A DNA stretch of 64,000 nucleotides. Origin: Mixta sp. Marseille-Q2659 (GTDB taxonomy: Bacteria > Pseudomonadota > Gammaproteobacteria > Enterobacterales > Enterobacteriaceae). The position numbers were made by a program, and so were the translations under genes. The DNA lies in the NCBI RefSeq assembly GCF_940807255.1, contig NZ_CALNWY010000009.1, positions 62,001-126,000 on the forward strand, read 5' to 3'. The notes below the pieces were generated by a model. That model was given only the letters and a program-made list of their open reading frames with translations. It was not told the DNA's origin and did not search any database. This document shows, piece after piece, positions 37,321 through 48,073 of the stretch. Position 1 is the first letter of the stretch. Each line of letters opens with the position of its first letter.

Positions 37321-38160
37321 TCATACCAGTTTTTTTACCAGCGACTCGCTGTGGCGAATATAGTTTGAGGCGCGCTCGGCGTCCTGCTGTACCAGCGCCA
37401 TAAACAGCAGATCGGTCAGCGCCAGCTGGGCCGAGGTTGAGGAGATCGCCGCGCTGCGCGTACTCTGTTCCTCCGCTACCGTATAAAGGCAGTGTGTAGC
37501 GCATTGTTGCAACGTATTCGGCGTAAAGCCGGTAAAGGCCAGCACATAGGCGCCGACGCGCACCGCTTCCTGCGCGGCGAGGTTGATCTCTCGCCGCTCG
37601 CCGCTATAGGAAATGGCCAGCAGCAAATCGCCGGCGCGCAACGCCTGTACACTGGCGAGCAGCGCGTGCATATCCTGTTCGGCCACCGCGCTGATGCCGA
37701 TTTTCATCAGCTTCCATGAAAAATCCTTCGCCACCAGCCCCGATGCGCCTATTCCCACCAGCACAATACGATCGGCCCGTTTAATCAGATCGAGCGTCTC
37801 CATCAGCTTATCTTCACTGTTAATGTCCAGCGTGGCGCGGATCGCGGAGACTTTCTCGGTAAACAGCTTTTCGCCGACGACCTTAAGCGGATCGCCGCTA
37901 AGAATATGGTTATGTACCGTAATGGCATCTTTCGCCTTGAGCGATTCGCTTAGCGCCAGCTTGAGCGCCGGAAAGCCTTTATAGCCCAGCTTTTGTGCAA
38001 ACTTCACCACGCTTGACTGACTGACACCCGCTTCCTGCGCCAGGCGCGGCGAGCTTAGCTGGCAGGCGTGAGCAGGCTGCGCCAGTAGATAGTCGGCCAG
38101 CCGACGTTCATTCAGCGCCAGGCCGGGATAGAGCTGGCGGATACGTAACAGGGCACTCAT
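37321..38160 (-). CDS. yfhH: YfhH-like RpiR/MurR-family transcriptional regulator
   Basis: Start at the ATG at 38160 (MSALLRIRQLYPGLALNERR), 279 residues; the longer frame lacks similarity. An N-terminal HTH_6 domain (LAQEAGVSQSSVVKFAQKLGYKGFPALKLAL) precedes a SIS sugar-phosphate-binding domain (IVLVGIGASGLVAKDFSWKL, then LLLAISYSGERRE). It probably responds to a sugar phosphate. Target unknown. Position matches E. coli yfhH. Confidence 0.88.
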   Translation of the reverse strand: MSALLRIRQLYPGLALNERRLADYLLAQPAHACQLSSPRLAQEAGVSQSSVVKFAQKLGYKGFPALKLALSESLKAKDAITVHNHILSGDPLKVVGEKLFTEKVSAIRATLDINSEDKLMETLDLIKRADRIVLVGIGASGLVAKDFSWKLMKIGISAVAEQDMHALLASVQALRAGDLLLAISYSGERREINLAAQEAVRVGAYVLAFTGFTPNTLQQCATHCLYTVAEEQSTRSAAISSTSAQLALTDLLFMALVQQDAERASNYIRHSESLVKKLV

Positions 38161-38391
38161 GACTTGCTCCTTCAGATAGTAATCGCCCAATAAGAAAAGC
38201 GGGCCTGCACGCCGCTTTAGCAACTTACCCGCTGAAGAATAAGCATAAAGCATTGTTTATGTAATTTTATAACGCGGATCAAACCGGAAGCCAAATTGCA
38301 TCGCGATGACGCTGCCGTTAGCCAGCCATTGCTGCTACTGTCTACACTAATAACTGCTGAGGCAAAAGGTTTACCGGAGGAGAGGGGTTTA

Positions 38392-39027
38392 ATGGCGGGT
38401 TCGCAACGGCGGGTGGTATTTTTCGATCTGGACGGCACCTTACATCAACAGGATATGTTCGGCACCTTTATGCGCTATCTGCTGTGGCGGCAACCGCTTA
38501 ATCTGCTGCTGGTGGTGCCGCTGTTGCCGGTGGTAGGCGTGGGATTATTGATCAAAGGACGCGCGGCGCGCTGGCCGATGAGCCTGCTGCTGTGGTCGAT
38601 TACCTTTGGTCATAGTGAAGCGGCACTACAGCGACGGGAAGCGAGTTTCGCCCGCTGGTTCCGCCAGCGCGTCGTGGCGTTTCCTGTGGTGCAGCAGCGG
38701 CTAACGGATTACCTCAGCAGCGAAGATGCGGACGTTTGGCTGATTACCGGTTCACCGCAGCCGCTGGTGGAGCAGGTCTATTTTGATTCCGCCTTTTTAC
38801 CGCGCGTTAAGCTTATTGCCAGCCAGATGACGCGCGCCTGGGGCGGACGCATTCTTAGCCTGCGCTGCCTGGGCCATGAAAAAGTGGTGCAGCTGGAGGA
38901 GAAAATCGGCACGCCGCTGCAGCTTTATAGCGGCTACAGCGACAGCAAGCAGGACAATCCGCTGCTGTTCTTTTGTCAGCATCGCTGGCGCGTGACGCCG
39001 CAGGGTGAATTACAACAGCTGGAATAA
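38392..39027 (+). CDS. pgpC: PgpC (YfhB), phosphatidylglycerophosphatase C
   Basis: The start at ATG 38392 has a strong GGAGG upstream; 211 residues as in E. coli. HAD motif FFDLDGTLHQQDMFGTF, a membrane-associated hydrophobic stretch (LLLVVPLLPVVGVGLLI), then WLITGSPQPLVE and SDSKQDNPLL. It dephosphorylates phosphatidylglycerophosphate. Confidence 0.94.
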   Translation: MAGSQRRVVFFDLDGTLHQQDMFGTFMRYLLWRQPLNLLLVVPLLPVVGVGLLIKGRAARWPMSLLLWSITFGHSEAALQRREASFARWFRQRVVAFPVVQQRLTDYLSSEDADVWLITGSPQPLVEQVYFDSAFLPRVKLIASQMTRAWGGRILSLRCLGHEKVVQLEEKIGTPLQLYSGYSDSKQDNPLLFFCQHRWRVTPQGELQQLE

Positions 39028-39055
39028 TTTGGTCCGCTGGCCGGTTTGGTTATAA

Positions 39056-39589
<534 letters not shown>

Positions 39590-39594
39590 ACGCG

Positions 39595-41052
39595 TTAGTT
39601 CATTGCCACATCGGGCGCTACTGCCGGATAACCTTCCCCTAACGCCGCTTCCAGCGCCTGGCGCTGGGCCAGCTTTTTCTCCTGTTCCTGCAGATAGCCG
39701 ACCAGACTCAGCTGATACTTGCGGATATTTTCCACATAGTTATAGGCTTCCTGGCCGCGCGCGTAGCCGTAGGTGGTCTGGCTGTAATAGCGTTTTTGGC
39801 TCAGCATCGGCAGACGCAGCTTCACGTCAGCCCAGCTATCGGGATTGCCGCCCTGTTTTTCCGTAAGCTTACGCACGTCCAGCATATGGGCGTAGCCCAT
39901 GTTATAAGCCGCCAGCGCAAACCAGATCCGCTCATCTTCGGGAACCGAAACGGGAACCTTCTCCATCATGCGCTGCAAATATTCACTGCCGCCGCGCACG
40001 CTCTGTTCGGGATCGAGCCGGTCATTAACCTGAAGGCTGTCGGCGGTATTGCGCGTCAGCATCATCAGTCCGCGCACGCCAGTGGGGGAGGTCGCCTGCG
40101 GATTCCAGTGTGACTCCTGATAAGAGATGGCCGCCAGCAGCCGCCAGTCGATATCGGTGGCGTAGCGCTCGAACAGCGGTTTGATGTCAGGCAGCACATC
40201 ATCAATGGCGCGCAGGAAGGTGCGGGTATCAACATAATCAAACGCGCCGACGTGGCCGAGATATTTCTCCTCCAGTCGCGCCATCGCGCCTTCCTCTTCC
40301 ATCTGACTGAAAAAGTCGAGCATTGCCGCGTTCAGGCTGTCATCATCGTCGCGCTGCATATACCAGGTGACCGGCTCTTCGTCGGTAATATCAAACGCCA
40401 CCGCCAGCTGCGGATGAATGCGCTGTAACAGGCCGATGGTCACGGAATCGCCGATGGTGTAATCAAGTTCGCCATCCGCCACCGCCTCCAGCAGCGCTTT
40501 CGGTCCCTGATCGGTCGAGATGGCCCAGTCCAGATCGGGATACTGGTTCTCTTTGATGTTGCGCAACGTGGACATATAGGCGGAACCGGAGGCCACCGTC
40601 AGCCGTCCTTTCAGACTGCCAAGGTTTCTGGGACGCGGCGTGCCGATGCGGTAGACCAGCTGTTGCGATACAGAGTAGTAGGTGGGGCTGGTACGAAAGC
40701 GCGCCAACCGTTCACTGTTGTAGATCAGGCCAGCAGCCAGCAGGTCCGCGTCGCCTTCATCTAAATCATCAAACAGATCGTTCAGGTTCTGGCGCACCGT
40801 CACCTGAAGCTTAACGCCCAGATAATCGGCGAATCGCTTCGCCAGCTCATAATCCATTCCGGCCGGTGCGTTATTGACGGTGTAGTAAGTCAACGGAGAA
40901 TTAATGGTACTGATTCGCAGTACTCCCCGTGATTTTATCTGCGCAATTTTATCCTGTGTCCCGCCGTACCACGGGATGGTTGGCCAAAGCGCTACTGCCA
41001 GCAGCACGGTGATCAACCCGATAAGCAGATAATTAATTTTCAGGCGTTTCAA
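39595..41052 (-). CDS. mltF: MltF, membrane-bound lytic transglycosylase F
   Basis: 485 residues from a TTG at 41052, giving [12 protein letters not shown] as in E. coli. N-terminal membrane anchor, an amino-acid-binding SBP_bac_3-like domain ([26 protein letters not shown]), then the lytic transglycosylase domain ([26 protein letters not shown], with catalytic Glu, and [13 protein letters not shown]). It cleaves peptidoglycan. Divergent from purL. Confidence 0.95.
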   Translation of the reverse strand: MKRLKINYLLIGLITVLLAVALWPTIPWYGGTQDKIAQIKSRGVLRISTINSPLTYYTVNNAPAGMDYELAKRFADYLGVKLQVTVRQNLNDLFDDLDEGDADLLAAGLIYNSERLARFRTSPTYYSVSQQLVYRIGTPRPRNLGSLKGRLTVASGSAYMSTLRNIKENQYPDLDWAISTDQGPKALLEAVADGELDYTIGDSVTIGLLQRIHPQLAVAFDITDEEPVTWYMQRDDDDSLNAAMLDFFSQMEEEGAMARLEEKYLGHVGAFDYVDTRTFLRAIDDVLPDIKPLFERYATDIDWRLLAAISYQESHWNPQATSPTGVRGLMMLTRNTADSLQVNDRLDPEQSVRGGSEYLQRMMEKVPVSVPEDERIWFALAAYNMGYAHMLDVRKLTEKQGGNPDSWADVKLRLPMLSQKRYYSQTTYGYARGQEAYNYVENIRKYQLSLVGYLQEQEKKLAQRQALEAALGEGYPAVAPDVAMN

Positions 41053-41215
41053 ATAGTTATCTCTCGGCGGCTCTCAGGCCTCTGTCTCTTCGGGCAGCGT
41101 TTGTTATCTATTAAATCCCAGAGCGTGGGGCATTTTGCGCAACAAAGCGGCATAGAGCAACTCTAATAACAGGAATTGCGCAATTTTCAGGCTATTTCGC
41201 AACGCGGAAATTTCC

Positions 41216-41231
41216 ACGCAAACGGTTTCGT
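41216..41231 (+). promoter_or_regulatory. PUR box upstream of purL
   Basis: ACGCAAACGGTTTCGT matches the PurR operator consensus ACGCAAACGTTTTCNT with one main change, about 90 bp before the purL start. Confidence 0.85.
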
Positions 41232-41319
41232 TACCGGCCCCGTTTCTTTATAATACGGCCCGTTTTCCCTGTTGCGCCCAAAGAAGCGTCCTCCGGCGCT
41301 TCGAAGACGAGAGATCTTA

Positions 41320-44300
41320 ATGATGGAAATTCTGCGTGGTTCGCCCGCTCTGTCGGCATTTCGTGTAAACAAACTGCTGACCCGTTTTCAGGACGCTCAC
41401 CTGCCGGTGAGTGATATTTACGCCGAGTATGTCCATTTTGCCGATGTCAGCGCCCCGCTGAATGCCGATGAAAAATCCCGCCTGCAACGTCTGCTGAAAT
41501 ACGGTCCTTCTCTCGCCGAACATGCGCCGCAAGGGCGTTTGCTGCTGGTCACGCCCCGTCCGGGCACCATCTCTCCCTGGTCTTCTAAAGCTACCGATAT
41601 TGCCCACAACTGCGATTTGCCGCAGGTACGTCGCCTGGAGCGCGGCCTGGCCTTTTATGTACAGGCGCCGCAGCTGACGGAAGCGCAGTGGTCACAGCTG
41701 GCCGCGCTGCTGCACGATCGCATGATGGAAACGGTGTTTAACGAGATGGCGCAGGCGGAAGCGCTGTTTGCGCAGCATCAGCCGCAGCCGCTGCAAAGCG
41801 TGGATATTCTGGGGCAGGGGCGCACGGCGCTGGAAGCGGCTAACCAGAAGCTGGGCCTGGCGTTAGCCGATGATGAAATCGATTATCTGCTGGCGGCCTT
41901 CACAAAACTGGGGCGCAACCCGAACGATATTGAGCTGTATATGTTTGCTCAGGCCAACTCTGAGCATTGCCGCCATAAAATTTTTAATGCGGACTGGGTC
42001 ATTGACGGCGTATCGCAGCCGAAATCCCTGTTCAAAATGATTAAAAACACCTTTGCCGCCACGCCGGATTATGTACTGTCCGCCTATAAAGATAACGCGG
42101 CGGTCATGGAAGGATCGGCTGTTGGTCGCTTCTATGCTGATGCGCAGCAGGGCGTTTACGATTTCCATCAGGAGCCGACGCATATCCTGATGAAGGTGGA
42201 AACCCATAACCATCCGACCGCCATTTCGCCGTGGCCGGGCGCCGCTACCGGCTCCGGCGGGGAAATTCGCGATGAGGGCGCAACCGGACGCGGCGCCAAG
42301 CCGAAAGCGGGCCTGGTGGGCTTCTCGGTTTCCAACCTGCGTATTCCCGGCTTTGAACAGCCGTGGGAAGAGGATTTTGGCAAGCCGGATCGCATCGTCA
42401 GCGCGCTGGATATCATGACGGAAGGCCCGCTGGGCGGCGCGGCATTCAATAATGAATTCGGTCGCCCGGCGCTGAACGGCTATTTCCGTACCTATGAAGA
42501 ACGGGTAAACAGCCATAACGGCAGTGAACTGCGCGGCTACCACAAGCCGATTATGCTGGCGGGCGGCATCGGTAATATTCGTGCCGATCACGTTCAGAAA
42601 GGGGAAATCAGCGTCGGTGCGAAGCTAATTGTGCTGGGCGGTCCGGCGATGAATATCGGTCTGGGCGGCGGTGCGGCCTCATCCATGACCTCTGGCCAGT
42701 CCGACGCCGATCTTGATTTCGCCTCGGTACAGCGCGACAACCCGGAAATGGAGCGCCGTTGCCAGGAGGTTATCGACCGTTGCTGGCAGCTGGGTGAGCA
42801 AAACCCGATTCTGTTTATTCATGACGTCGGCGCTGGCGGCCTCTCGAATGCCATGCCGGAACTGGTGAGCGACGGTGGGCGCGGTGGCCGTTTCAACCTG
42901 CGCGATATTCTCAGCGATGAGCCGGGTATGAGCCCGCTGGAAGTCTGGTGTAACGAATCCCAGGAGCGCTACGTGCTGGCGGTCGCACCCGACAAACTGG
43001 AGCTGTTCGACCGTCTCTGTCAGCGCGAACGCGCGCCTTATGCGGTGATTGGTGAAGCGACGGAAGAGCAGCACTTAACGCTCTCCGACAGCCATTTTGA
43101 CAATCAGCCGATTGATATGCCGCTGGATGTGCTGCTTGGCAAAACGCCGAAAATGACGCGCGACGTCAGCCGTCAGCAGGCGCAGGGTGAAGTGCTGGTA
43201 CGCGACGGCATCACCATTGAAGAAGCCGTTAAACGCGTGCTGCATCTGCCGACGGTGGCGGAAAAAACCTTCCTGATTACCATCGGCGACCGCACCGTCA
43301 CCGGCATGGTCGCGCGCGATCAAATGGTCGGCCCGTGGCAGGTGCCGGTTGCCAACTGTGCGGTTACCACCGCCAGCCTCGACAGCTATTACGGCGAAGC
43401 CTTTGCCATTGGCGAACGCGCGCCGGTAGCGCTGCTGGACTTCGCTGCTTCCGCGCGTCTGGCGGTTGGCGAAGCGCTGACTAACCTCGCGGCGACAGAT
43501 ATTGGCGCGCTGAAACGCGTGAAGCTCTCAGCCAACTGGATGGCCGCAGCGGGCCACCCAGGGGAAGATGCCGGCTTGTACGAAGCGGTCAAAGCAGTCG
43601 GCGAAGAACTTTGTCCGGCGCTGGGGCTGACGATTCCGGTGGGTAAAGACTCCATGTCGATGAAAACCCGCTGGCAGCAGGACAATGAGCAACGCGAAAT
43701 CACCGCGCCGCTGTCACTGGTGATCACCGCTTTCGCCCGCGTTGAGGATGTGCGCCGCACGGTAACGCCGCAGCTGTTAGCGGCTGAAGATAACGCGTTG
43801 CTGCTGATCGACCTGGGTAAAGGCCACAACGCGCTGGGCGCGACGGCACTGGCGCAGGTGTTCCGTCAGCTGGGCGATAAGCCTGCCGACGTGCGCGATG
43901 TCGGGCAACTGGCGGGCTTTTTCAATGCCATGCAGGTGCTGGTTAGCAGCAGAAAACTGCTGGCCTATCACGACCGTTCCGACGGTGGTCTGCTGGTCAC
44001 GCTGGCGGAGATGGCCTTTGCCGGTCACTGCGGCGTCGAGGTGGATATTAGCCCGCTGGGTACGGATGCGTTGGCGGCGCTGTTTAACGAAGAGCTGGGC
44101 GCGGTAATTCAGGTGAGCGCCCAGGATCGCGCTGCGGTAGAGGCGCTGCTGGGCGAGCATGGTCTGAGCGACTGCGTTCACTACCTCGGCAAAGCGCTGC
44201 CGGGCGATCGCTTTACCATCCGCGCGGGCGATAAAGCCGTCTACAGCGAAAGCCGTAGCACGCTGCGCGTCTGGTGGGCGGAAACTACCTGGCAGATGCA

Positions 44301-45210
44301 GCGCCTGCGTGATAACCCGGCCTGTGCCGACAGTGAACACGAGGCGAAAAAGGATGACAACGATCCGGGCCTGAACGTACATCTTACTTTTGCGCCGCAG
44401 GACGATGTGGCTGCGCCGTTCATTGCCCGTGGTGCGCGTCCGAAAGTGGCCGTGCTGCGTGAGCAGGGCGTCAACTCGCATGTTGAAATGGCCGCCGCTT
44501 TCCATCGCGCCGGTTTTGATGCGGTAGACGTGCATATGAGCGATCTGCTGGCCGGACGGATTGGCCTGGAAGAGATGCAGGCGCTGGTAGCGTGCGGCGG
44601 CTTCTCCTACGGCGACGTCCTGGGCGCCGGGGAAGGCTGGGCGAAATCTATTCTGTTCAACAGCCGCGTGCGCGACCAGTTCGAAACCTTCTTCCATCGC
44701 CCGCAGACGCTGGCGCTGGGCGTCTGTAACGGCTGCCAGATGATGTCGAATCTGCGTGAACTGATTCCTGGCAGCGAACTGTGGCCGCGCTTTGTGCGTA
44801 ACCAGTCTGAACGCTTCGAAGCGCGCTTCAGCCTGGTTGAAGTGGCCGCCAGCCCGTCGCTGCTGCTGGACGGCATGGTTGGATCGCGTATGCCGATTGC
44901 TGTTTCACACGGCGAAGGCTTTGTGGAAGTGCGTGATGGTGCGCATCTTGCCGCGCTGGAAAGCAAAGGCCTGGTGGCACTGCGTTTTGTTGATAACTAC
45001 GGCAGGGCAACGGAAAATTATCCGTCTAACCCGAATGGTTCGCCTAACGGCATTACTGCGGTTACCAGCGCAAATGGTCGTGTAACGATTATGATGCCGC
45101 ACCCGGAACGTGTTTTCCGTACCGTAAGCAACTCCTGGCACCCGGCGGAATGGGGCGAAGACAGCCCGTGGATGCGTATTTTCCGTAATGCGCGTAAACA
45201 GCTGGGATAA
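41320..45210 (+). CDS. purL: PurL, phosphoribosylformylglycinamidine synthase
   Basis: 1,296 residues from ATG 41320 ([15 protein letters not shown]). The large FGAM synthase domains carry [38 protein letters not shown] and [10 protein letters not shown]. The C-terminal glutaminase has the catalytic Cys in GVCNGCQMM and His/Glu in MPHPERVF. It makes FGAM in purine synthesis. Monocistronic, PurR site upstream, terminator at 45237-45267. Confidence 0.98.
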   Translation: MMEILRGSPALSAFRVNKLLTRFQDAHLPVSDIYAEYVHFADVSAPLNADEKSRLQRLLKYGPSLAEHAPQGRLLLVTPRPGTISPWSSKATDIAHNCDLPQVRRLERGLAFYVQAPQLTEAQWSQLAALLHDRMMETVFNEMAQAEALFAQHQPQPLQSVDILGQGRTALEAANQKLGLALADDEIDYLLAAFTKLGRNPNDIELYMFAQANSEHCRHKIFNADWVIDGVSQPKSLFKMIKNTFAATPDYVLSAYKDNAAVMEGSAVGRFYADAQQGVYDFHQEPTHILMKVETHNHPTAISPWPGAATGSGGEIRDEGATGRGAKPKAGLVGFSVSNLRIPGFEQPWEEDFGKPDRIVSALDIMTEGPLGGAAFNNEFGRPALNGYFRTYEERVNSHNGSELRGYHKPIMLAGGIGNIRADHVQKGEISVGAKLIVLGGPAMNIGLGGGAASSMTSGQSDADLDFASVQRDNPEMERRCQEVIDRCWQLGEQNPILFIHDVGAGGLSNAMPELVSDGGRGGRFNLRDILSDEPGMSPLEVWCNESQERYVLAVAPDKLELFDRLCQRERAPYAVIGEATEEQHLTLSDSHFDNQPIDMPLDVLLGKTPKMTRDVSRQQAQGEVLVRDGITIEEAVKRVLHLPTVAEKTFLITIGDRTVTGMVARDQMVGPWQVPVANCAVTTASLDSYYGEAFAIGERAPVALLDFAASARLAVGEALTNLAATDIGALKRVKLSANWMAAAGHPGEDAGLYEAVKAVGEELCPALGLTIPVGKDSMSMKTRWQQDNEQREITAPLSLVITAFARVEDVRRTVTPQLLAAEDNALLLIDLGKGHNALGATALAQVFRQLGDKPADVRDVGQLAGFFNAMQVLVSSRKLLAYHDRSDGGLLVTLAEMAFAGHCGVEVDISPLGTDALAALFNEELGAVIQVSAQDRAAVEALLGEHGLSDCVHYLGKALPGDRFTIRAGDKAVYSESRSTLRVWWAETTWQMQRLRDNPACADSEHEAKKDDNDPGLNVHLTFAPQDDVAAPFIARGARPKVAVLREQGVNSHVEMAAAFHRAGFDAVDVHMSDLLAGRIGLEEMQALVACGGFSYGDVLGAGEGWAKSILFNSRVRDQFETFFHRPQTLALGVCNGCQMMSNLRELIPGSELWPRFVRNQSERFEARFSLVEVAASPSLLLDGMVGSRMPIAVSHGEGFVEVRDGAHLAALESKGLVALRFVDNYGRATENYPSNPNGSPNGITAVTSANGRVTIMMPHPERVFRTVSNSWHPAEWGEDSPWMRIFRNARKQLG

Positions 45211-45236
45211 CCTTTCAGCGCATTCAGTCTTTATCA

Positions 45237-45267
45237 ACCGCACCGGTTTCCGGTGCGGTTTTTTTTA
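45237..45267 (+). terminator. Terminator of purL
   Basis: ACCGCACCGG-TTT-CCGGTGCGGT is followed by eight T residues. Confidence 0.9.
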
Positions 45268-45312
45268 TCCTGGGAAAACTGTTGCTAATAAACAACATAT
45301 CGCTATCTTGAG

Positions 45313-45330
45313 TGTCTCTAAAAGGAGACA
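45313..45330 (+). promoter_or_regulatory. GlrR-type upstream activating sites for glmY
   Basis: TGTC-N10-GACA at 45313-45330 is an exact match to the GlrR (QseF) site reported for E. coli glmY. A second, TGTT-N10-GACA, is at 45376-45393. Both lie 115-220 bp before the sigma-54 promoter. Confidence 0.8.
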
Positions 45331-45507
45331 TTTAAGTTATTGATATTTCCTGGGTTATGTTGTGGTGCTTATTAGTGTTGTTAATTAGAGACAAATCAGA
45401 CGTTATTCTTCATAAATTCAGGCAGGCCACGTCAAAAGTTTTCAGTTTGTTGCTAATGTGCTTTTAAAATACAGCTAAAATAAAGACTTATTAAATTATT
45501 TTAAAGT

Positions 45508-45523
45508 TGGCACGCCGATTGCT
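45508..45523 (+). promoter_or_regulatory. Sigma-54 promoter of glmY
   Basis: TGGCACGCCGATTGCT matches the consensus TGGCAC-N5-TTGCW exactly. The predicted start is about 12 bases after the GC element, near 45535. Confidence 0.9.
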
Positions 45524-45534
45524 AATATACCGGC

Positions 45535-45757
45535 AGTGGCTCATTCACCTTCTTATGACAGCCCTGCTAACGCGGACAAGCGCTTCATAAACTCTCGAAT
45601 GACGCACAAAACGGTGCCTGCCGTCCACGTACCGATAATAGTTCGCTTGCGACTTTATCAATCACCGGGCGCAACGTTGAGTTAGGCACCACCTATTTTA
45701 ATACGATGAACACTCATCGTATTGGTAACGGCAGAGCTTTGGCTCTGCCGTTTTCAT
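45535..45757 (+). ncRNA. glmY: GlmY small regulatory RNA
   Basis: It begins AGTGGCTCATTCACC and contains GAATGACGCACAAAACGGTG and GTTAGGCACCACC, which are shared with E. coli GlmY, in the same place between purL and glrK. It ends with the GCAGAG-CTTTGG-like hairpin (GGCAGAGC/GCTCTGCC) and a T-run near 45755; the mature RNA is probably processed to a shorter form. GlmY protects GlmZ from RapZ-mediated decay and so raises GlmS and hexosamine synthesis. The 45758-45914 stretch holds no other gene. Confidence 0.88.
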
Positions 45758-45914
45758 TTCTGCGGCCTCCGCTGGTTATTCGCTTGAGCTGTTCTGACCG
45801 TTTGCATTTTTCTGCGGTCCTCGCCGCGTTTCCTGCCGTCGCCCCTTTTATCAGGCTTTCTTCCCGTCGCGTTGTTGGTTAGCATCCTCCTCACGTTAAT
45901 AAAGGATAATGCGC

Positions 45915-47338
45915 GTGAAAAACTGGCGACTCTTTCCCCGTTCTCTGCGTCAGCTGGTGCTGATGGCCTTTTTGCTGGTACTGCTGCCGCTGCTGGTCCT
46001 CGCCTGGCAGGCCTGGGAAAGCTTGTCGGCGCTCAGCCAGCAGGCGGCCGACACCAACCGCACCACCTTAACCGACGTGCGTCGCAGCGAGGCGATGGCG
46101 CGCACCGCGCTGGAGCTTGAGCGTAGCTATCGACAATATTGCGTTCTCGGCGATCTGGTACTGGCGCGTCTCTATCAGACGCAGCGCGCGCGCTACTCAC
46201 AGATGCTGGATGCCCATGCGCAGGTGCTGCCCGATCTGCGCGCCTGGCAAAGCCTGCGCCAGACGTTGACCCAGCTGGAACAGCTGCACTGCCTGAACAG
46301 TAATCCGATTAATTCCGCCGCTGACAGTCTGGAAAAATTTTCCAGTGCTAATGCGCTTATGGTTCAGGCTACGCGCGAGGCGGCGTTTACGCGCGGTTTG
46401 CAGCTACAGCGGGAAATTGCCGAGCGTGGCCAGTTCTTCGGCTGGCAGGCGTTGCTGTTATTTCTGGTCACGCTGGCGCTGGTACTGTTATTTACCCGTA
46501 TGATTATCGGGCCGGTAAAAGGCGTCGAGCGCATGATTAACCGACTGGGCGAAGGCAGACCGATCGGCAATATGGCCAGCTTCAAAGGGCCGCGCAGATC
46601 CGCGCGCTGGGGCAGCGCATTTTGTGGCTTAGCGAGCGGCTGGCATGGCTGGAGTCTCAGCGCCATGAATTTTTGCGCCATATCTCACATGAGTTAAAAA
46701 CGCCGCTCGCCAGCATGCGGGAAGGAACAGAGCTACTGGCTGACGAAGTGGCCGGGCCGCTCACCGCCGATCAGAAAGAGGTGGTGACCATCCTTGACGG
46801 CAGCAGCCGCCATTTACAACGTCTGATCGAGCAGTTGCTGGACTATAACCGCAAGCTGGGCGATACGCCGCAGCCGCTGGAAACCGTTAATCTCGAAGAG
46901 ATCATCCACAGCGTCATCGATGCCCACGCACTGCCTGCGCGCGCCAAACTGATGCAAACCGAGGTCGATTTGCAAATAAAAAGCTGTCGCGCCGAGCCGG
47001 TGCTGCTAACACGCGTAATCGATAATCTCTACTCCAACGCTGTATATTACGGCGCTGAATCCGGTACCATTTGGCTGCGTAGCCAAAAGCAAGGCAATCG
47101 GGTGTGGATTGATGTCGCCAATACCGGTACGCCTATCCCTGAAGCCGAACAGGCGATGATTTTTGAGCCTTTTTTCCAGGGAAGCCAACAGCGTAAAGGC
47201 GCGGTTAAAGGCAGCGGTTTGGGACTGAGCATTGCAAAAGATTGCCTGCGGCGTATGCAGGGCGATCTGCATTTAATACCCACGGAAGAGGCGGACGTTT
47301 GCTTCCGTATCGAACTTAATTTGAGCGTCGGGAAATGA
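45915..47338 (+). pseudogene. glrK: GlrK (QseE) sensor kinase, frameshifted
   Basis: The coding sequence is split. The first part (GTG 45915, AAGGA upstream) encodes MKNWRLFPRSLRQLV, a membrane helix, periplasmic domain, second helix (QALLLFLVTLALVLLFTRMIIGP) and HAMP segment up to FKGP. The second part resumes one frame back with QIRALGQRILWLSERLAWLE. It carries the H-box HELKTPLASMREG, an N-box (LYSNAVYYG) and a G-box (KGSGLGLSIA). The break is at 46588-46594, where one missing G would restore a ~475-residue kinase. In E. coli GlrK phosphorylates GlrR. The defect could be genuine or a sequencing error. Confidence 0.8.
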
Positions 47339-47344
47339 CAGCTA

Positions 47345-48073
47345 ATGACAATTTTTACATTCTCTGCCGCACAAGGTTTTGGACGACGAATGCTGTTGCT
47401 GGCGTCGTTGTTAATAACGGCCTGCCAGCAGCAGCCGCACAGCGTATTGCCGCGTCAGGCCGCTGCGCTGCCGGAGCCGGAAATTCATATCATTGATTAT
47501 CTTGCCGTTGACTGTACCCGCGTCTGGCAGATTGATGATGACAACAGCATAAAGAATCCACTCTGCTGGATGCGCGCCATTGACTGTGCGGCGCGCCTGT
47601 CGCCGATTCAGGCGCGCGCGGAAGCCCATCGCTGGCCGGCAAGCAACTGGCAAAGCAGCTTCAAGCAGGGGATCTTATTAGATAACGGCAATGTCACGCC
47701 GGTTGAGCGGCGTCAGTATGTCGACCGGCTGGACAGTTTCAGCATGGTCTGGCCTGTTTCGGTGCGACCGCTGATTCAGCTCTGGCGCGCCAATCAGGCG
47801 GCCCAGCTCGATTTATCGGAAAGCCGCACGCGGTATCATCACCTGCAGCAAACCAGCGATAACCAGCTTGATGAGTTGCGCCAAAAGCAGGTCAGGCTGA
47901 ACCGCGAGCTGGTGGAAACGCGCCGCAAGCTGGAGACGCTGACCGATATTGAACGGCAGCTTTCTTCACGTAAGTCGCCTGACGTTTCCGAAAATAATCA
48001 TGCCGATGAGAACAGCGTCAGCAATACGCCCGCGCCATCTGGCGAAAACAGTAATGATAAAGAGGCGCAATAA
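47345..48073 (+). CDS. qseG: QseG (YfhG), outer-membrane lipoprotein
   Basis: 242 residues with a signal peptide and lipobox LITAC near residue 27. The middle contains paired cysteines (DCTRVW, LCWMRAIDC) and the C-terminal part a coiled coil (RYHHLQQTSDNQLDELRQKQV) with an Asn/Ser-rich end. QseG binds QseE/GlrK and modulates it. It sits between glrK and glrR and overlaps glrR by one base. Confidence 0.9.
   Translation: MTIFTFSAAQGFGRRMLLLASLLITACQQQPHSVLPRQAAALPEPEIHIIDYLAVDCTRVWQIDDDNSIKNPLCWMRAIDCAARLSPIQARAEAHRWPASNWQSSFKQGILLDNGNVTPVERRQYVDRLDSFSMVWPVSVRPLIQLWRANQAAQLDLSESRTRYHHLQQTSDNQLDELRQKQVRLNRELVETRRKLETLTDIERQLSSRKSPDVSENNHADENSVSNTPAPSGENSNDKEAQ

Noticed and set aside
41863..42591. 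242-codon frame antisense to purL
   Set aside because: Long antisense frames are expected in GC-rich coding DNA; purL is complete and highly conserved here.
43777..44697. 306-codon frame antisense to purL
   Set aside because: Same reason: a shadow of the purL reading frame with no family motif.
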